Part shown: positions 56,377-64,000 of the stretch, piece by piece
Layout: each line of letters begins with the position of its first letter
How positions within the stretch are numbered: the first letter of the stretch is position 1
From: Maribacter sp.
GTDB lineage: Bacteria; Bacteroidota; Bacteroidia; Flavobacteriales; Flavobacteriaceae
Reading direction: 5' to 3'
Length of the DNA stretch: 64,000 nucleotides
NCBI RefSeq assembly: GCF_016744255.1
Contig: NZ_JADGES010000001.1
Coordinates: 54,719-118,718 of the forward strand
Translations under genes and position numbers: made by a program
The notes under the pieces: model-generated
Told to the model about the DNA's origin: nothing
What the model saw: only the letters and a program-made list of their open reading frames with translations
Database searches by the model: none

Positions 56377-56872
56377 AGTTATGCTTTTGTGTTAATCTTT
56401 CTCTAACTGTTTTTCTTGCTCTAGATAACGCCACTCGTATTGCTGTTGGCTTCATATCTAATAATTTTTCTATTTCTTCAAAGGTATATTGCTCTACATC
56501 TCTCAACTGCAATACCATTTTTTGTTGCTCGGGTAATTCATTCATTATTTTCTCTACCCAATTAACACTGTCTTTAGCTTCAATATTCTTTTGAAGCGAG
56601 TTATTATCATCTCCATAATTACTATGCACCAACTTTAAATTCGACGCCTGTTTCGATTTTAATCTATCCAAACAGAAATTCTTAGTCATAGTCATGGCAA
56701 AAGCCTCTACATTATTATAGTTCTCCATCTTAGCTTTTTTAGACCAAAGCTTTAATAGTACTTCTTGAGTAGCATCTTCTGCTTCCTCTGTAGATACTAG
56801 TAAACGCTTAGCAAGTCTAAATAACTTGTCTTTAAAAGGCATTACCAGATTAGTAAATTCTGACTGTTTCAT
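56363..56872 (-). CDS. ECF-type RNA polymerase sigma factor
   Basis: A 169-residue sigma-70 family factor. Region 2 (FRLAKRLLVSTEEAEDATQEVLLKLW, with FAMTMTKNFCLDRLKSK) and region 4 (LPEQQKMVLQLRDVEQYTFEEIEKLLDMKPTAIRVALSRARKTVRE in successive pieces) are complete. It directs RNA polymerase to a special promoter set. Its gene leads a cluster with an anti-sigma-like membrane protein and DUF4252 proteins, probably part of its own regulon. The upstream box is of the primary type. Confidence 0.93.
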   Translation of the reverse strand: MKQSEFTNLVMPFKDKLFRLAKRLLVSTEEAEDATQEVLLKLWSKKAKMENYNNVEAFAMTMTKNFCLDRLKSKQASNLKLVHSNYGDDNNSLQKNIEAKDSVNWVEKIMNELPEQQKMVLQLRDVEQYTFEEIEKLLDMKPTAIRVALSRARKTVRERLTQKHNYGIK

Positions 56873-56889
56873 TTTAGCTGGTTGGTTGC

Positions 56890-56897
56890 AAACCTAT
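56890..56897 (-). promoter_or_regulatory. -7 box of the sigma factor operon
   Basis: TAGGTTTG on the minus strand, exact TAnnTTTG match, 18 bp before the ATG; suggests primary-sigma expression. Confidence 0.5.
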
Positions 56898-57093
56898 TAA
56901 TTGGTCTACATAAGGAAGACGAAGTACAACGATTTTTGTTACAAAAAATTTTTTATTTCTATTTATGTGCCTATTTTGGACAACTATTTACACCTATATA
57001 TACGTAAGTATACAAATAAAAAAGTGCCTCCACATCTGCTTATTACATTGTTGGAATAGTATTTGAAGGTATTTTTATGATAAAATAAAAACT

Positions 57094-58557
57094 ATGAAAA
57101 AGTATTTTTTACTATTCCTTTCTGTAGGGCTCCTATTTACCTCATGCAACAATGATGATGATAATTTCGCCCCAGACGAGATTGTTGTACAAGATTTTAT
57201 GTGGAAAGCAATGAATTACTGGTATTTTTGGCAAGCAGATGTAGCTAATTTGGCAGATGATAAATTTTCTAACACAGGAAATGACCAGGCTTATCTAGAT
57301 TTTTTAGCTAGTGAAACTGATCCAGGAAACTTCTTCGATAACAAACTATCTTTCTCTGAAGATCGTTTTAGTTTTTACTCTGACGATTATACAGAACTTA
57401 CACAAGCCCTTTCTGGTATTTCTAAAAGCAACGGCTTAGAATTTGGACTTGTAGCCTTTAGTGAAGGAGAAAATATCTTTGGATATGTTCGCTATATAAT
57501 TCCAAATTCTGATGCCGCTACAAAAGATATTAATAGGGGTGAATTATTTACTGGAGTAAATGGAACAACACTTACTAGAACAAATTATGTAGATCTACTT
57601 TTTGGAGATGCAGATACCTATACACTGAATATGGCTTCTATTAATACCAATAACGAAGTTGAGCCTAACGACAAAGAGGTTACTTTAACTAAATTAGAAG
57701 GCCTTGCTGAAAACCCAGTATTCCTATCTAAAACTTTTGAGATTAACGGTGAAAAAATAGGGTACCTAGTTTATAATGGGTTTACTAATGAATATGATGA
57801 AGGCCTAAACAATGTCTTTGGAGATTTTAAAACTGCTGGAGTTACCAATTTGGTTTTAGATTTACGATACAATCCTGGTGGCTCTGTAAATACTGCTCGC
57901 TTACTATCTAGTATGATTCATGGTACGAATACTACCGATGTATTTTTAAGACAACGCTGGAATAATAAATTGCAATCGGAATTTTCAGAAAATCAATTGG
58001 TAGATAAATTTGGAGACAAAACAAGCAACGGAGCAGCTTTAAACAGGCTAAATTTATCTAAAGTATATGTACTTGCAACCAATGGCTCTGCTTCTTCAAG
58101 TGAATTAGTAATGAATGGTTTAGCTCCGTATATTGATGTTGTACATATTGGTGAGAAAACAAAAGGAAAAAATGAATTCTCTATTACTATGGTAGATGAT
58201 TCTGGTAACAATTATATCTATAGTAAAGCAAGAGAAAATAAAATTAACACAAAAAACAGATGGGCTATTCAACCATTAGTTGGTAGAAACGAAAATGCCG
58301 ATGGCTTCTCTGATTATACTACTGGCTTAGTACCAGATATTGAACTAGAAGAAGATCTAGCAAATTTAGGTGTATTAGGAGAGCAAAACGAACCTTTATT
58401 AGCAAGAGCTATTCAAGAAATTACTGGTGTATCTGGCAAAAGAGATTTTACTGTAAAAATGCCTGCTAAGGTTCTTACCGATTCTAAAATGTTTAGCGTT
58501 TTAAAAGACAATATGTTCTTAGATAAGCCATTGAATATTGGTAGCAGTATGCAATAA
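57094..58557 (+). CDS. S41-family (C-terminal processing) peptidase lipoprotein
   Basis: A 487-residue lipoprotein with lipobox LLFTSC (Cys18). It has an N-terminal helical part (VQDFMWKAMNYWYFWQADV), a PDZ-like region (about 100-200) and the S41 tail-specific protease domain: LVLDLRYNPGGSVNTA, NGSASSSEL (catalytic Ser near 334) and GEKTKGKN (catalytic Lys 355 or 357). Probably acts on proteins at the periplasm or cell surface; substrate unknown. Monocistronic, convergent with the B12 uptake genes. Confidence 0.9.
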   Translation: MKKYFLLFLSVGLLFTSCNNDDDNFAPDEIVVQDFMWKAMNYWYFWQADVANLADDKFSNTGNDQAYLDFLASETDPGNFFDNKLSFSEDRFSFYSDDYTELTQALSGISKSNGLEFGLVAFSEGENIFGYVRYIIPNSDAATKDINRGELFTGVNGTTLTRTNYVDLLFGDADTYTLNMASINTNNEVEPNDKEVTLTKLEGLAENPVFLSKTFEINGEKIGYLVYNGFTNEYDEGLNNVFGDFKTAGVTNLVLDLRYNPGGSVNTARLLSSMIHGTNTTDVFLRQRWNNKLQSEFSENQLVDKFGDKTSNGAALNRLNLSKVYVLATNGSASSSELVMNGLAPYIDVVHIGEKTKGKNEFSITMVDDSGNNYIYSKARENKINTKNRWAIQPLVGRNENADGFSDYTTGLVPDIELEEDLANLGVLGEQNEPLLARAIQEITGVSGKRDFTVKMPAKVLTDSKMFSVLKDNMFLDKPLNIGSSMQ

Positions 58558-58577
58558 GAAAAGTATTTAAATATAAA

Positions 58578-58605
58578 AGAGGGCTCTATATCTATAGAGC
58601 CCTCT
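58578..58605. terminator. Shared terminator of the S41 peptidase and the btuB-btuG-like operon
   Basis: Perfect 13-bp stem AGAGGGCTCTATA/TATAGAGCCCTCT with a two-base loop; T-rich on the right and A-rich on the left. Confidence 0.9.
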
Positions 58606-58643
58606 TTGTTTTTATAGTATTCCGCATATTAAGAACGAGTATA

Positions 58644-60059
58644 CTATCTTTCCGCTATTCCGTTATAATAAATTCCTCCTGGTATAATAGAAACTTCTTT
58701 AGAAGTTAATAAAGAATTATCTGTAAGATCATATACTTCTAAAGAACCATTACTAACGTAATTTTTAGCATCTACACCGTAAAGCTTTCCGTCAATAACT
58801 GCCATGTCGTAAAAACTAAGTCCCGTAATTTCTGAAGTAGTTGGTAATGCTGTACTTTTTGCATCCATAGCATAAACAGAACCAGACATATAATAATAAA
58901 GATTTGCTCCATCTACTTCTAAGCTTCCAGGATGCTCTGTTTCTGCAAAGTTCAAGGTACTAGCAACAGTATTATTTGTTGTATTAATTTTATCCATTTG
59001 CCCAGCTGTCTCACTTCCTGTCCAAGAAGGGTTTCCTCCAGAAATAACCCAAAGATTACCATCCGCATCTAATTGTAATGAATTTGGACGATCACCAACA
59101 GCAATAGTAGTCGTAACCGCATTAGTAGTTGCATCAATAACAGAAACCACATTATTTTGGTTATAACCTCCCTGTTGCGCAACATAAACCATATTATCTT
59201 TTACTACAATACGCTCTGGTCCTTCTACAACAGAAATTGTAGTTTCAACTGTGTTACTTTCTAAATTAATTACAGCAACATAATCATCATCAGGATTAGA
59301 CCCATCTCCCCAGTTAGTAACATACCCTTTTCCATTAGCAATAGCCATATAACGTGGGTTTAAAAAATCGGCCTTACTTGGTCCTCCTATAGTAGCAACA
59401 GATTCAAAAGTATAGCGATTAACCACTTCTACTTTTTGAGACCCATTCATTACTATATAAGCATAATCACCATTAAAAGCCATACTTTGTGCATTATCTC
59501 CCCACGCAGTTACTCCATTTACAGATTTAAAAATGCCATTTTGTACATCAGATAAATCGTTAGATATAAAAGACACAGAAGCATTTCCCTGTCCAAAGTT
59601 ACCTTCATGACTTACTAGTATTCCATTCTCAAAAGGATAAGAATCATTATCCGTAATTGTTAAGGTCACCGAACTATTAGAACCTATAACATCTTGTGTG
59701 TTACTAGTAGATGTAATTGTTAAAATAAGCGCTTCTGATGGTTCTACATCTTCATCATCTATAAGAACTAAACTTTGCTCTATCGTTGTTTCTCCTGCAA
59801 GTAAAATAGCGGAACCAGATAAAGCAGTAAAATCTTCTCCAGACGTAGCTGTACCAGAAACCTCATAATTAACGGTTACATCCATATCATAGGCCTCAGT
59901 AGTTGTAATAGTCACTGCAACCGTACCCGCTCCTTCTTCATAAGAATCTTCTACTGTAGATATTCCTACCGTTCCTGGCACTTGCTCATCATCATCACTA
60001 CAAGATGCAAATAATAATGTGGCCATAGCCGCTGTTAACATAAAGTGTTTGAATTTCAT
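58644..60059 (-). CDS. BtuG-like surface lipoprotein with Calx-beta and beta-propeller domains
   Basis: A 471-residue lipoprotein with lipobox LLFASC (Cys20) followed by SDDDE, a motif that can send lipoproteins to the cell surface. Residues about 29-140 form a Calx-beta domain (GISTVEDSYEEGAGTVAVTI, ending TLTITDND); residues 148-471 form a YncE-like propeller with repeated blades (YVAVINLESNTVETTI, VVSVIDATTNAVTTTI). In Bacteroides, propeller lipoprotein BtuG binds cobalamin tightly and caps BtuB. The gene follows the riboswitch-controlled receptor by 2 bp, so the same job is likely; the Calx-beta module is extra. Confidence 0.82.
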   Translation of the reverse strand: MKFKHFMLTAAMATLLFASCSDDDEQVPGTVGISTVEDSYEEGAGTVAVTITTTEAYDMDVTVNYEVSGTATSGEDFTALSGSAILLAGETTIEQSLVLIDDEDVEPSEALILTITSTSNTQDVIGSNSSVTLTITDNDSYPFENGILVSHEGNFGQGNASVSFISNDLSDVQNGIFKSVNGVTAWGDNAQSMAFNGDYAYIVMNGSQKVEVVNRYTFESVATIGGPSKADFLNPRYMAIANGKGYVTNWGDGSNPDDDYVAVINLESNTVETTISVVEGPERIVVKDNMVYVAQQGGYNQNNVVSVIDATTNAVTTTIAVGDRPNSLQLDADGNLWVISGGNPSWTGSETAGQMDKINTTNNTVASTLNFAETEHPGSLEVDGANLYYYMSGSVYAMDAKSTALPTTSEITGLSFYDMAVIDGKLYGVDAKNYVSNGSLEVYDLTDNSLLTSKEVSIIPGGIYYNGIAER

Positions 60060-60061
60060 TT

Positions 60062-61894
60062 TTAAAAATTTAATATTAATTGTGTTTGAATGTTTCTGTT
60101 TGGCATTGGACGCAATGCTATATTTTCATAATAGATATTGTAAAGATTATTTATAGTAATCCCCAAAGTATATTTAGGGCCTTTATTAAAAAGGTTCCCC
60201 GTATATGTTGCACCTATGTTCGCTGTTTGATATTCATCTAATTCTCCTCCAATAATAGAAACAGAACCATTATACAAATGTTGATAGAATATATTAAGAC
60301 CAGATATTCTGTACGTCAAGGAAGCATTCCCTCTATGAAATGGAACATAAATGAGCTGTTCCTTTGTTTCTTTATCCTCAGAAACCGTATAGGCGTAGTT
60401 TAATTTAAAATTTACCTCTTGTTTCTTATTTATAGGATATGTTACTTCTGCCTCTCCTTCTGCCCCATAAATTTGAACATCATTAATATTTATAGGCGCC
60501 CAAAATCCTCCATCTCCAGGAAGCCACTTAATCATGTCCTTTGTTGCTATATAATATGTATTAACCTTTAGAGATACACCTCCAAATTTTAAGCGATTTC
60601 CTAAATCTACTTGATACGATTTTTCTGGAACAAGATTTAAGTTCCCTCCTGGTTGCCAATACAAATCATTAAACGTTGGCGTTCTAAAGTTTTTAGAAGC
60701 ATTTAGTTGTATGCCATAATGATTATTAAAATCATATTTACCATCTAAAGAAAATACCAAAGGGCTAGAAAAATCGGAAGAGAAATCTTGTCTTACACTA
60801 AAATTATATGCCGTTCTTGGAGAAATTGTGTGTTTTATAAGTGCCGTAGCAGAAAAATCATTCCTTTTAGGGTCTCCAAAACTTCCGCCTTTGCCTATAT
60901 AATTATTATATTCTAAGAAAGAGTTTAATCTAAAAGCCTTAGATAATTTCATATCCAAAGAATAGCGAGCCAAAAAATTAGATACTTTTCCAAAAGAGTA
61001 ATTATCTACGTCTTTATTCTCAAAATACTTAAACTCTTCTTGCAAATATGCTAGCTTAACTTTGGAAACTGCTTTTTTTCCAAAACGCCCCCATTCTAAT
61101 TGCGTACGGTAATGATTGTCTTTATACTTACTTCTACCTAGAACAAATAGGTTTCCAGATAAGTTCCTTTCCCCAATAAAACTTTGGTGATATATTTTTA
61201 AAACCTGCTTTTCAGAGAGAACATAACCAGCATTAAAATTTAAGTTAAGATTCTCAAATTCCCCGTTTTTATTAATCTCATCGGTCTCTAAGTATTTGTA
61301 ATTATTATCCGATTTATTGTAATTAATTCCGAAACTATAAGAAGCTTTTCTATTACTAAAACTTTGATTAAAGTTTACTTTTTTTGTTTCAAAACTACCG
61401 TAACCAATAGAAACTTGATTGTCAAAGTGTTTTTCAAAACGTAAATCATTATTCAAATGTATACTACCACCTATAGCCCCAGAACCATATTGCACGCTAC
61501 CTCCTCCACTACGAATACCAATAGAATTGTAATTAAAAGGATTTATAGTGTTAAAATCTACTTGTCCGTTTAACTGAGAGTTTATATTAATTCCGTTCCA
61601 AATAACTGCGGTATGTGAGGCATTAGTTCCTCGAAAGGCAGGTGAAGACACCATTCCAAAACCATTCTCCTTAAAATAAATATTAGAATTAAAAGCTAAT
61701 AACGATGTAAGAAATACATTATTACGTTGTATAGCACTGTCCTTTAAAACAGTAACCTTATGGCCATCTGCATAACGTTTTACGCGAACATCAGAAACAA
61801 CAACTTCATCCAGTTTAATAATGGAATCTTGCTGTGCAGACATTGTAGTTGCACTAAATAGAACTAAAAATGAAATTAAAATTAAATTTTTCAT
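60062..61894 (-). CDS. btuB: BtuB-like TonB-dependent cobalamin receptor
   Basis: Outer-membrane transporter for vitamin B12 or related corrinoids. From ATG 61892-61894 (preceded by an unlikely GTG) it has 610 residues: signal peptide (NLILISFLVLFSATTMSA), TonB box region (KLDEVVVSD), plug (PAFRGTNASHTAVIWNGIN, GGGSVQYGSGAIGGSI) and a 22-strand barrel ending QTQLILNF. The length equals BtuB. The cobalamin riboswitch ahead makes the substrate assignment strong. In operon with the BtuG-like gene. Confidence 0.9.
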   Translation of the reverse strand: MKNLILISFLVLFSATTMSAQQDSIIKLDEVVVSDVRVKRYADGHKVTVLKDSAIQRNNVFLTSLLAFNSNIYFKENGFGMVSSPAFRGTNASHTAVIWNGININSQLNGQVDFNTINPFNYNSIGIRSGGGSVQYGSGAIGGSIHLNNDLRFEKHFDNQVSIGYGSFETKKVNFNQSFSNRKASYSFGINYNKSDNNYKYLETDEINKNGEFENLNLNFNAGYVLSEKQVLKIYHQSFIGERNLSGNLFVLGRSKYKDNHYRTQLEWGRFGKKAVSKVKLAYLQEEFKYFENKDVDNYSFGKVSNFLARYSLDMKLSKAFRLNSFLEYNNYIGKGGSFGDPKRNDFSATALIKHTISPRTAYNFSVRQDFSSDFSSPLVFSLDGKYDFNNHYGIQLNASKNFRTPTFNDLYWQPGGNLNLVPEKSYQVDLGNRLKFGGVSLKVNTYYIATKDMIKWLPGDGGFWAPININDVQIYGAEGEAEVTYPINKKQEVNFKLNYAYTVSEDKETKEQLIYVPFHRGNASLTYRISGLNIFYQHLYNGSVSIIGGELDEYQTANIGATYTGNLFNKGPKYTLGITINNLYNIYYENIALRPMPNRNIQTQLILNF

Positions 61895-61903
61895 CACAAC
61901 AAC

Positions 61904-61922
61904 GACCTTTTACCCGAAAGTC
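61904..61922 (-). promoter_or_regulatory. Expression-platform hairpin of the B12 riboswitch
   Basis: GACTTT pairs with AAAGGTC-side bases in the last 19 bases of the leader, 9 bases before the btuB ATG; its CGGGTAA loop could form the kissing contact typical of these riboswitches and hide the ribosome site. Confidence 0.5.
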
Positions 61923-61940
61923 AATCGAATCTTTAATTTG

Positions 61941-62143
61941 GAATTTGGCAGGTCTCCTGACTTGCGTACTACTATTCACCTTCCCATTATTTTACTAACA
62001 GTGGTATTGAAGAAATAGCAGCCATCTTACATTTGCATCTTTCATGCAATAGCAAAACTAAGCTTACAGTTGCGGGAACAGTTCCGGAATTTAACCAGAT
62101 TCCCTTTTAATTTAATCACCGTGAAAGTGATAAAACCAAATTC
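61941..62143 (-). promoter_or_regulatory. Cobalamin riboswitch
   Basis: On the minus strand GAATTTGG (62143-62136) and CCAAATTC (61948-61941) form a perfect 8-bp P1. Between them are a P2 hairpin (ATCAC/GTGAT), the conserved core AAAAGGGAATCTGG, CCGGAACTGTTCCCGCAACTGT in two blocks, and the B12 box AGTCAGGAGACCTGCC (61947-61962). Binding of cobalamin lowers expression of the receptor operon downstream. Confidence 0.96.
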
Positions 62144-62147
62144 ATTA

Positions 62148-62155
62148 CAAAAATA
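62148..62155 (-). promoter_or_regulatory. -7 box of the B12 riboswitch transcript
   Basis: TATTTTTG on the minus strand, exact TAnnTTTG match ending just before the riboswitch P1 stem, so transcription starts with the aptamer. Confidence 0.6.
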
Positions 62156-62167
62156 ACATTAAATAAA

Positions 62168-62284
62168 TTATTTATCCTCTTTTTTCTTGCTGAGTTTATA
62201 TGCTAACCAAATAAAACCAACCACAAAATGCAGTAATATAATACCCGCAATTATGTAGATTATAGTATTAGATTCTCCCCTCAT
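62168..62284 (-). CDS. 38-residue single-span membrane protein
   Basis: ATG at 62282-62284 opens a frame of 38 residues: RGESNTIIYIIAGIILLHFVVGFIWLAYKLSKKKEDK, shown here as one polar start, one membrane helix (about 8-29) and a basic end. An exact -7 box lies 16 bp upstream, giving a 10-base leader and supporting this start over longer ones, which would cross the promoter. It lies upstream of the riboswitch promoter, so is probably its own transcript. Function unknown. Confidence 0.55.
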   Translation of the reverse strand: MRGESNTIIYIIAGIILLHFVVGFIWLAYKLSKKKEDK

Positions 62285-62299
62285 TAGAATAATTTTTGC

Positions 62300-62307
62300 C
62301 AAAATTA
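62300..62307 (-). promoter_or_regulatory. -7 box of the small membrane protein gene
   Basis: TAATTTTG on the minus strand, exact TAnnTTTG match. Confidence 0.45.
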
Positions 62308-62365
62308 TAATGTTTAACCATATAAAAAACTGACATTTGTCACATTTCACAACAAACGGATAACC

Positions 62366-62373
62366 TAATTTTG
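62366..62373 (+). promoter_or_regulatory. -7 box of the btuF-btuC-like operon
   Basis: TAATTTTG, exact TAnnTTTG match, 22 bp before the ATG; TTTG at 62336-62339 is rather far for a -33 element. No riboswitch fits in this leader. Confidence 0.5.
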
Positions 62374-62395
62374 GCCCCTTATTATTCCAAATTTT

Positions 62396-63541
62396 ATGAA
62401 AAATCACATCTTAATTGCTCTATTTTTAATTGTTATCTCCTGTAAGCAACAGGTAAATAAAATACCAAATTCAGAAGCCTCTAAAACTAGTTCCACACTC
62501 CGTTATGCAAACGGTTTCTCTATAGAAAAACAGGACTCGGGGGTCACTATACTAGAAATTACTTCGCCATGGCCCAATGCTGAAAATGGGTTTACATATG
62601 CCTTAGTTCCAGAAGAAAAAATGGCAACCATTTCTTTAAACAAAGAAGAGTATGATGCTATCATTACAATCCCTGTAAAGAAAATAATTGTTACCTCTAC
62701 TACCCATATTCCTGTTTTAGAATCCTTAGGGGTAGACTCCACCTTAGTAGGCTTTCCTAATACCGATTATATTTCTTCTACTGCTACTAGAAAAAGAATA
62801 GATAATAAAGAGATTAGAGAATTAGGAAACAATGAATCTATGAATACAGAAATAGCATTAGAATTGCAACCAGATGTAGTTATTGGTTTTGGTATTGATA
62901 ACCAAAACAAAGCATACAAAACTCTAGAAACAGCAAATATTCCTATTGTTTACAATGGCGATTGGACAGAGCAAACACCATTAGGAAAAGCAGAATGGAT
63001 TAAATTCTTTGCCCTTTTCTTTAATCAAGAAAAAAAGGCAGATAGCATTTTTAACTCGGTGGAAAAAGAATATCTTAAAATTAAATCACTGGCCGCCAAA
63101 ACCGATAAAAAAAGTACCGTTTTAAGTGGTGCCATGTTTAAAGATGTATGGTACTTGCCAGGAGGAAAAAGTTGGGCAGCGCAATATTTAAAAGACGCAA
63201 ATACTAGCTACTTATGGGCAGACAACCAAGAGACTGGTAGTCTTTCTTTAAGTTGGGAAAAAGTATTAGCTACCGCGAAAAATGCCGATTATTGGGTTTC
63301 TCCTTCTCAATTTACAACCTACGAACAAATGGAAGCTGGCAGCCCTCATTACACCCAATTTAAAGCGTTTAAGAATAAAAAAATATACACTTTCGCTAAT
63401 ACCAGAGGCGAAACAGGAGGCTTATTATTTTTTGAGCTTGCCCCTAGCCGACCAGATATTGTTCTAAAAGATTTAATTTATATATTTCACCCAGAAATTT
63501 TACCAAACTATAAACCGTTCTTTTACCAACCTTTACAATAA
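62396..63541 (+). CDS. BtuF-like ABC transporter substrate-binding lipoprotein
   Basis: Periplasmic corrinoid (or iron-chelate) binding protein of the cluster A-II type, 381 residues. Signal peptide with lipobox LIVISC (Cys16), then two lobes with VKKIIVTSTTHIPVLESLGV, LQPDVVIGFGIDNQNK and GETGGLLFFELAPSRPDIVLKDL, as in Flavobacterial BtuF/FecB-like proteins. It is followed without gap by the permease gene and sits beside the riboswitch-controlled receptor, which makes B12 the most likely substrate. Confidence 0.87.
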   Translation: MKNHILIALFLIVISCKQQVNKIPNSEASKTSSTLRYANGFSIEKQDSGVTILEITSPWPNAENGFTYALVPEEKMATISLNKEEYDAIITIPVKKIIVTSTTHIPVLESLGVDSTLVGFPNTDYISSTATRKRIDNKEIRELGNNESMNTEIALELQPDVVIGFGIDNQNKAYKTLETANIPIVYNGDWTEQTPLGKAEWIKFFALFFNQEKKADSIFNSVEKEYLKIKSLAAKTDKKSTVLSGAMFKDVWYLPGGKSWAAQYLKDANTSYLWADNQETGSLSLSWEKVLATAKNADYWVSPSQFTTYEQMEAGSPHYTQFKAFKNKKIYTFANTRGETGGLLFFELAPSRPDIVLKDLIYIFHPEILPNYKPFFYQPLQ

Positions 63542-64000
63542 GTGGAACCAAACAAAACATACTTAAGAGCTTTCTTTTTATTGTCTTTGCTATTAGTATT
63601 ATTCTTTGGAATAAATATTAGCTTGGGTTCCGTTTCTATTCCTTTTTCAGATACGATAAGTTCTATTTTTGGTGGTAATACAACCAATGAATCGTGGAGC
63701 TATATTATTTGGAATTATAGAATACCCAAAGCTTTTACTGCAATTTTAGTAGGTAGCGGATTGGCCTTAAGTGGATTGCTTATGCAAACCCTATTTAGAA
63801 ACCCATTAGCTGGTCCATTTGTATTAGGTATAAGCTCTGGAGCAAGTTTAGGAGTTGCTTTTTTAATTATGGGGTCTTCTATTTTCAGCAGCTTATTTTC
63901 TTTTAATCTAATATCTAACGTTTCTTTAGCCGTTACTTCTAGTATAGGTAGTTTTATGGTACTACTTGCTGTTATTATCGTAGCATCTAGAGTAAAAGAT
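63542..64000 (+). CDS. BtuC/FecCD-family ABC permease (cut by the right edge)
   Basis: The first 153 codons of a vitamin B12/iron-siderophore permease. It starts with GTG at 63542, immediately after the btuF-like stop. A first membrane helix (AFFLLSLLLVLFFGI) is followed by the family's typical WNYRIPKAFTAILVGSGLALSGLLMQTLFRNPLAGPFVLGISSGA, here in consecutive blocks, and a further helix. The ATPase gene is expected beyond the window. Confidence 0.93.
   Translation, partial: MEPNKTYLRAFFLLSLLLVLFFGINISLGSVSIPFSDTISSIFGGNTTNESWSYIIWNYRIPKAFTAILVGSGLALSGLLMQTLFRNPLAGPFVLGISSGASLGVAFLIMGSSIFSSLFSFNLISNVSLAVTSSIGSFMVLLAVIIVASRVKD

Overview
This 64 kb stretch is chromosomal core DNA of a low-GC member of the Bacteroidetes, most likely a marine Flavobacteriaceae (genus not decided from sequence alone). 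The signs are AT-rich coding DNA, about twenty exact matches to the Bacteroidetes promoter -7 box TAnnTTTG, poor Shine-Dalgarno sequences, several TonB-dependent receptors, and family-typical small proteins (DUF4249, DUF4252, DUF4294, DUF6095, DUF6495). I see no rRNA, tRNA, insertion sequence, prophage or CRISPR array. Most genes are housekeeping and many are grouped in short overlapping operons closed by strong hairpin terminators.

Layout. 1-6.3 kb: ligA (cut by the left edge), prmC, an acetyltransferase, and the overlapping ribD-HAD-EamA-YigZ operon. 6.5-9.2 kb: dnaA, a low-molecular-weight phosphatase and an RsmI-like methylase. 9.2-12.3 kb (minus): a lysozyme-like protein and dapF-GNAT-mltG. 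12.4-17.5 kb: htrA, gap, a coiled-coil membrane protein, trmD and rplS with a hairpin leader. 17.5-18.1 kb: a non-coding stretch with a structured, terminator-ended RNA candidate. 18.1-24.7 kb: monomeric icd, a TonB receptor with a DUF4249 lipoprotein, DUF6095, DUF4294. 24.7-32.8 kb: M42 peptidase, Nudix, hisS, an Oar-type receptor and the rpsF-rpsR-rplI operon. 33-39 kb: a LytTR regulator, the nadC-yihY-DUF2147-priA operon and rlmH. 39-42 kb: a kinase-less PilJ-type sensor and a SerB-SerA fusion, followed by 0.6 kb of unexplained AT-rich DNA. 42.5-43.9 kb: a SatD/DUF3307 pair under a promoter flanked by 21-bp repeats. 44-53 kb: rdgB, a DEAD-box helicase with a structured leader, a Cys/Lys-rich metal-binding lipoprotein, trmH, a sirtuin and purB. 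53-57 kb: MscS and an ECF sigma/anti-sigma-like/DUF4252 cluster. 57-64 kb: an S41 peptidase and a vitamin B12 uptake locus.

The B12 locus is the clearest integrated system. A complete cobalamin riboswitch (8-bp P1, B12 box) precedes a BtuB-like TonB receptor, immediately followed by a surface lipoprotein with an N-terminal Calx-beta domain and a beta-propeller like BtuG. Divergently, a BtuF-like lipoprotein and a BtuC-like permease (cut by the right edge) complete outer- and inner-membrane transport.

The strongest candidates for something not well described are: (1) SatD plus DUF3307, where SatD carries features reminiscent of class III nucleotidyl cyclases plus a C-terminal helix-turn-helix and its promoter is framed by direct repeats; (2) the structured RNA between rplS and icd; (3) the pseudoknotted leader of the DEAD-box helicase; (4) the HAD protein overlapping ribD as a candidate for the missing riboflavin-pathway phosphatase.
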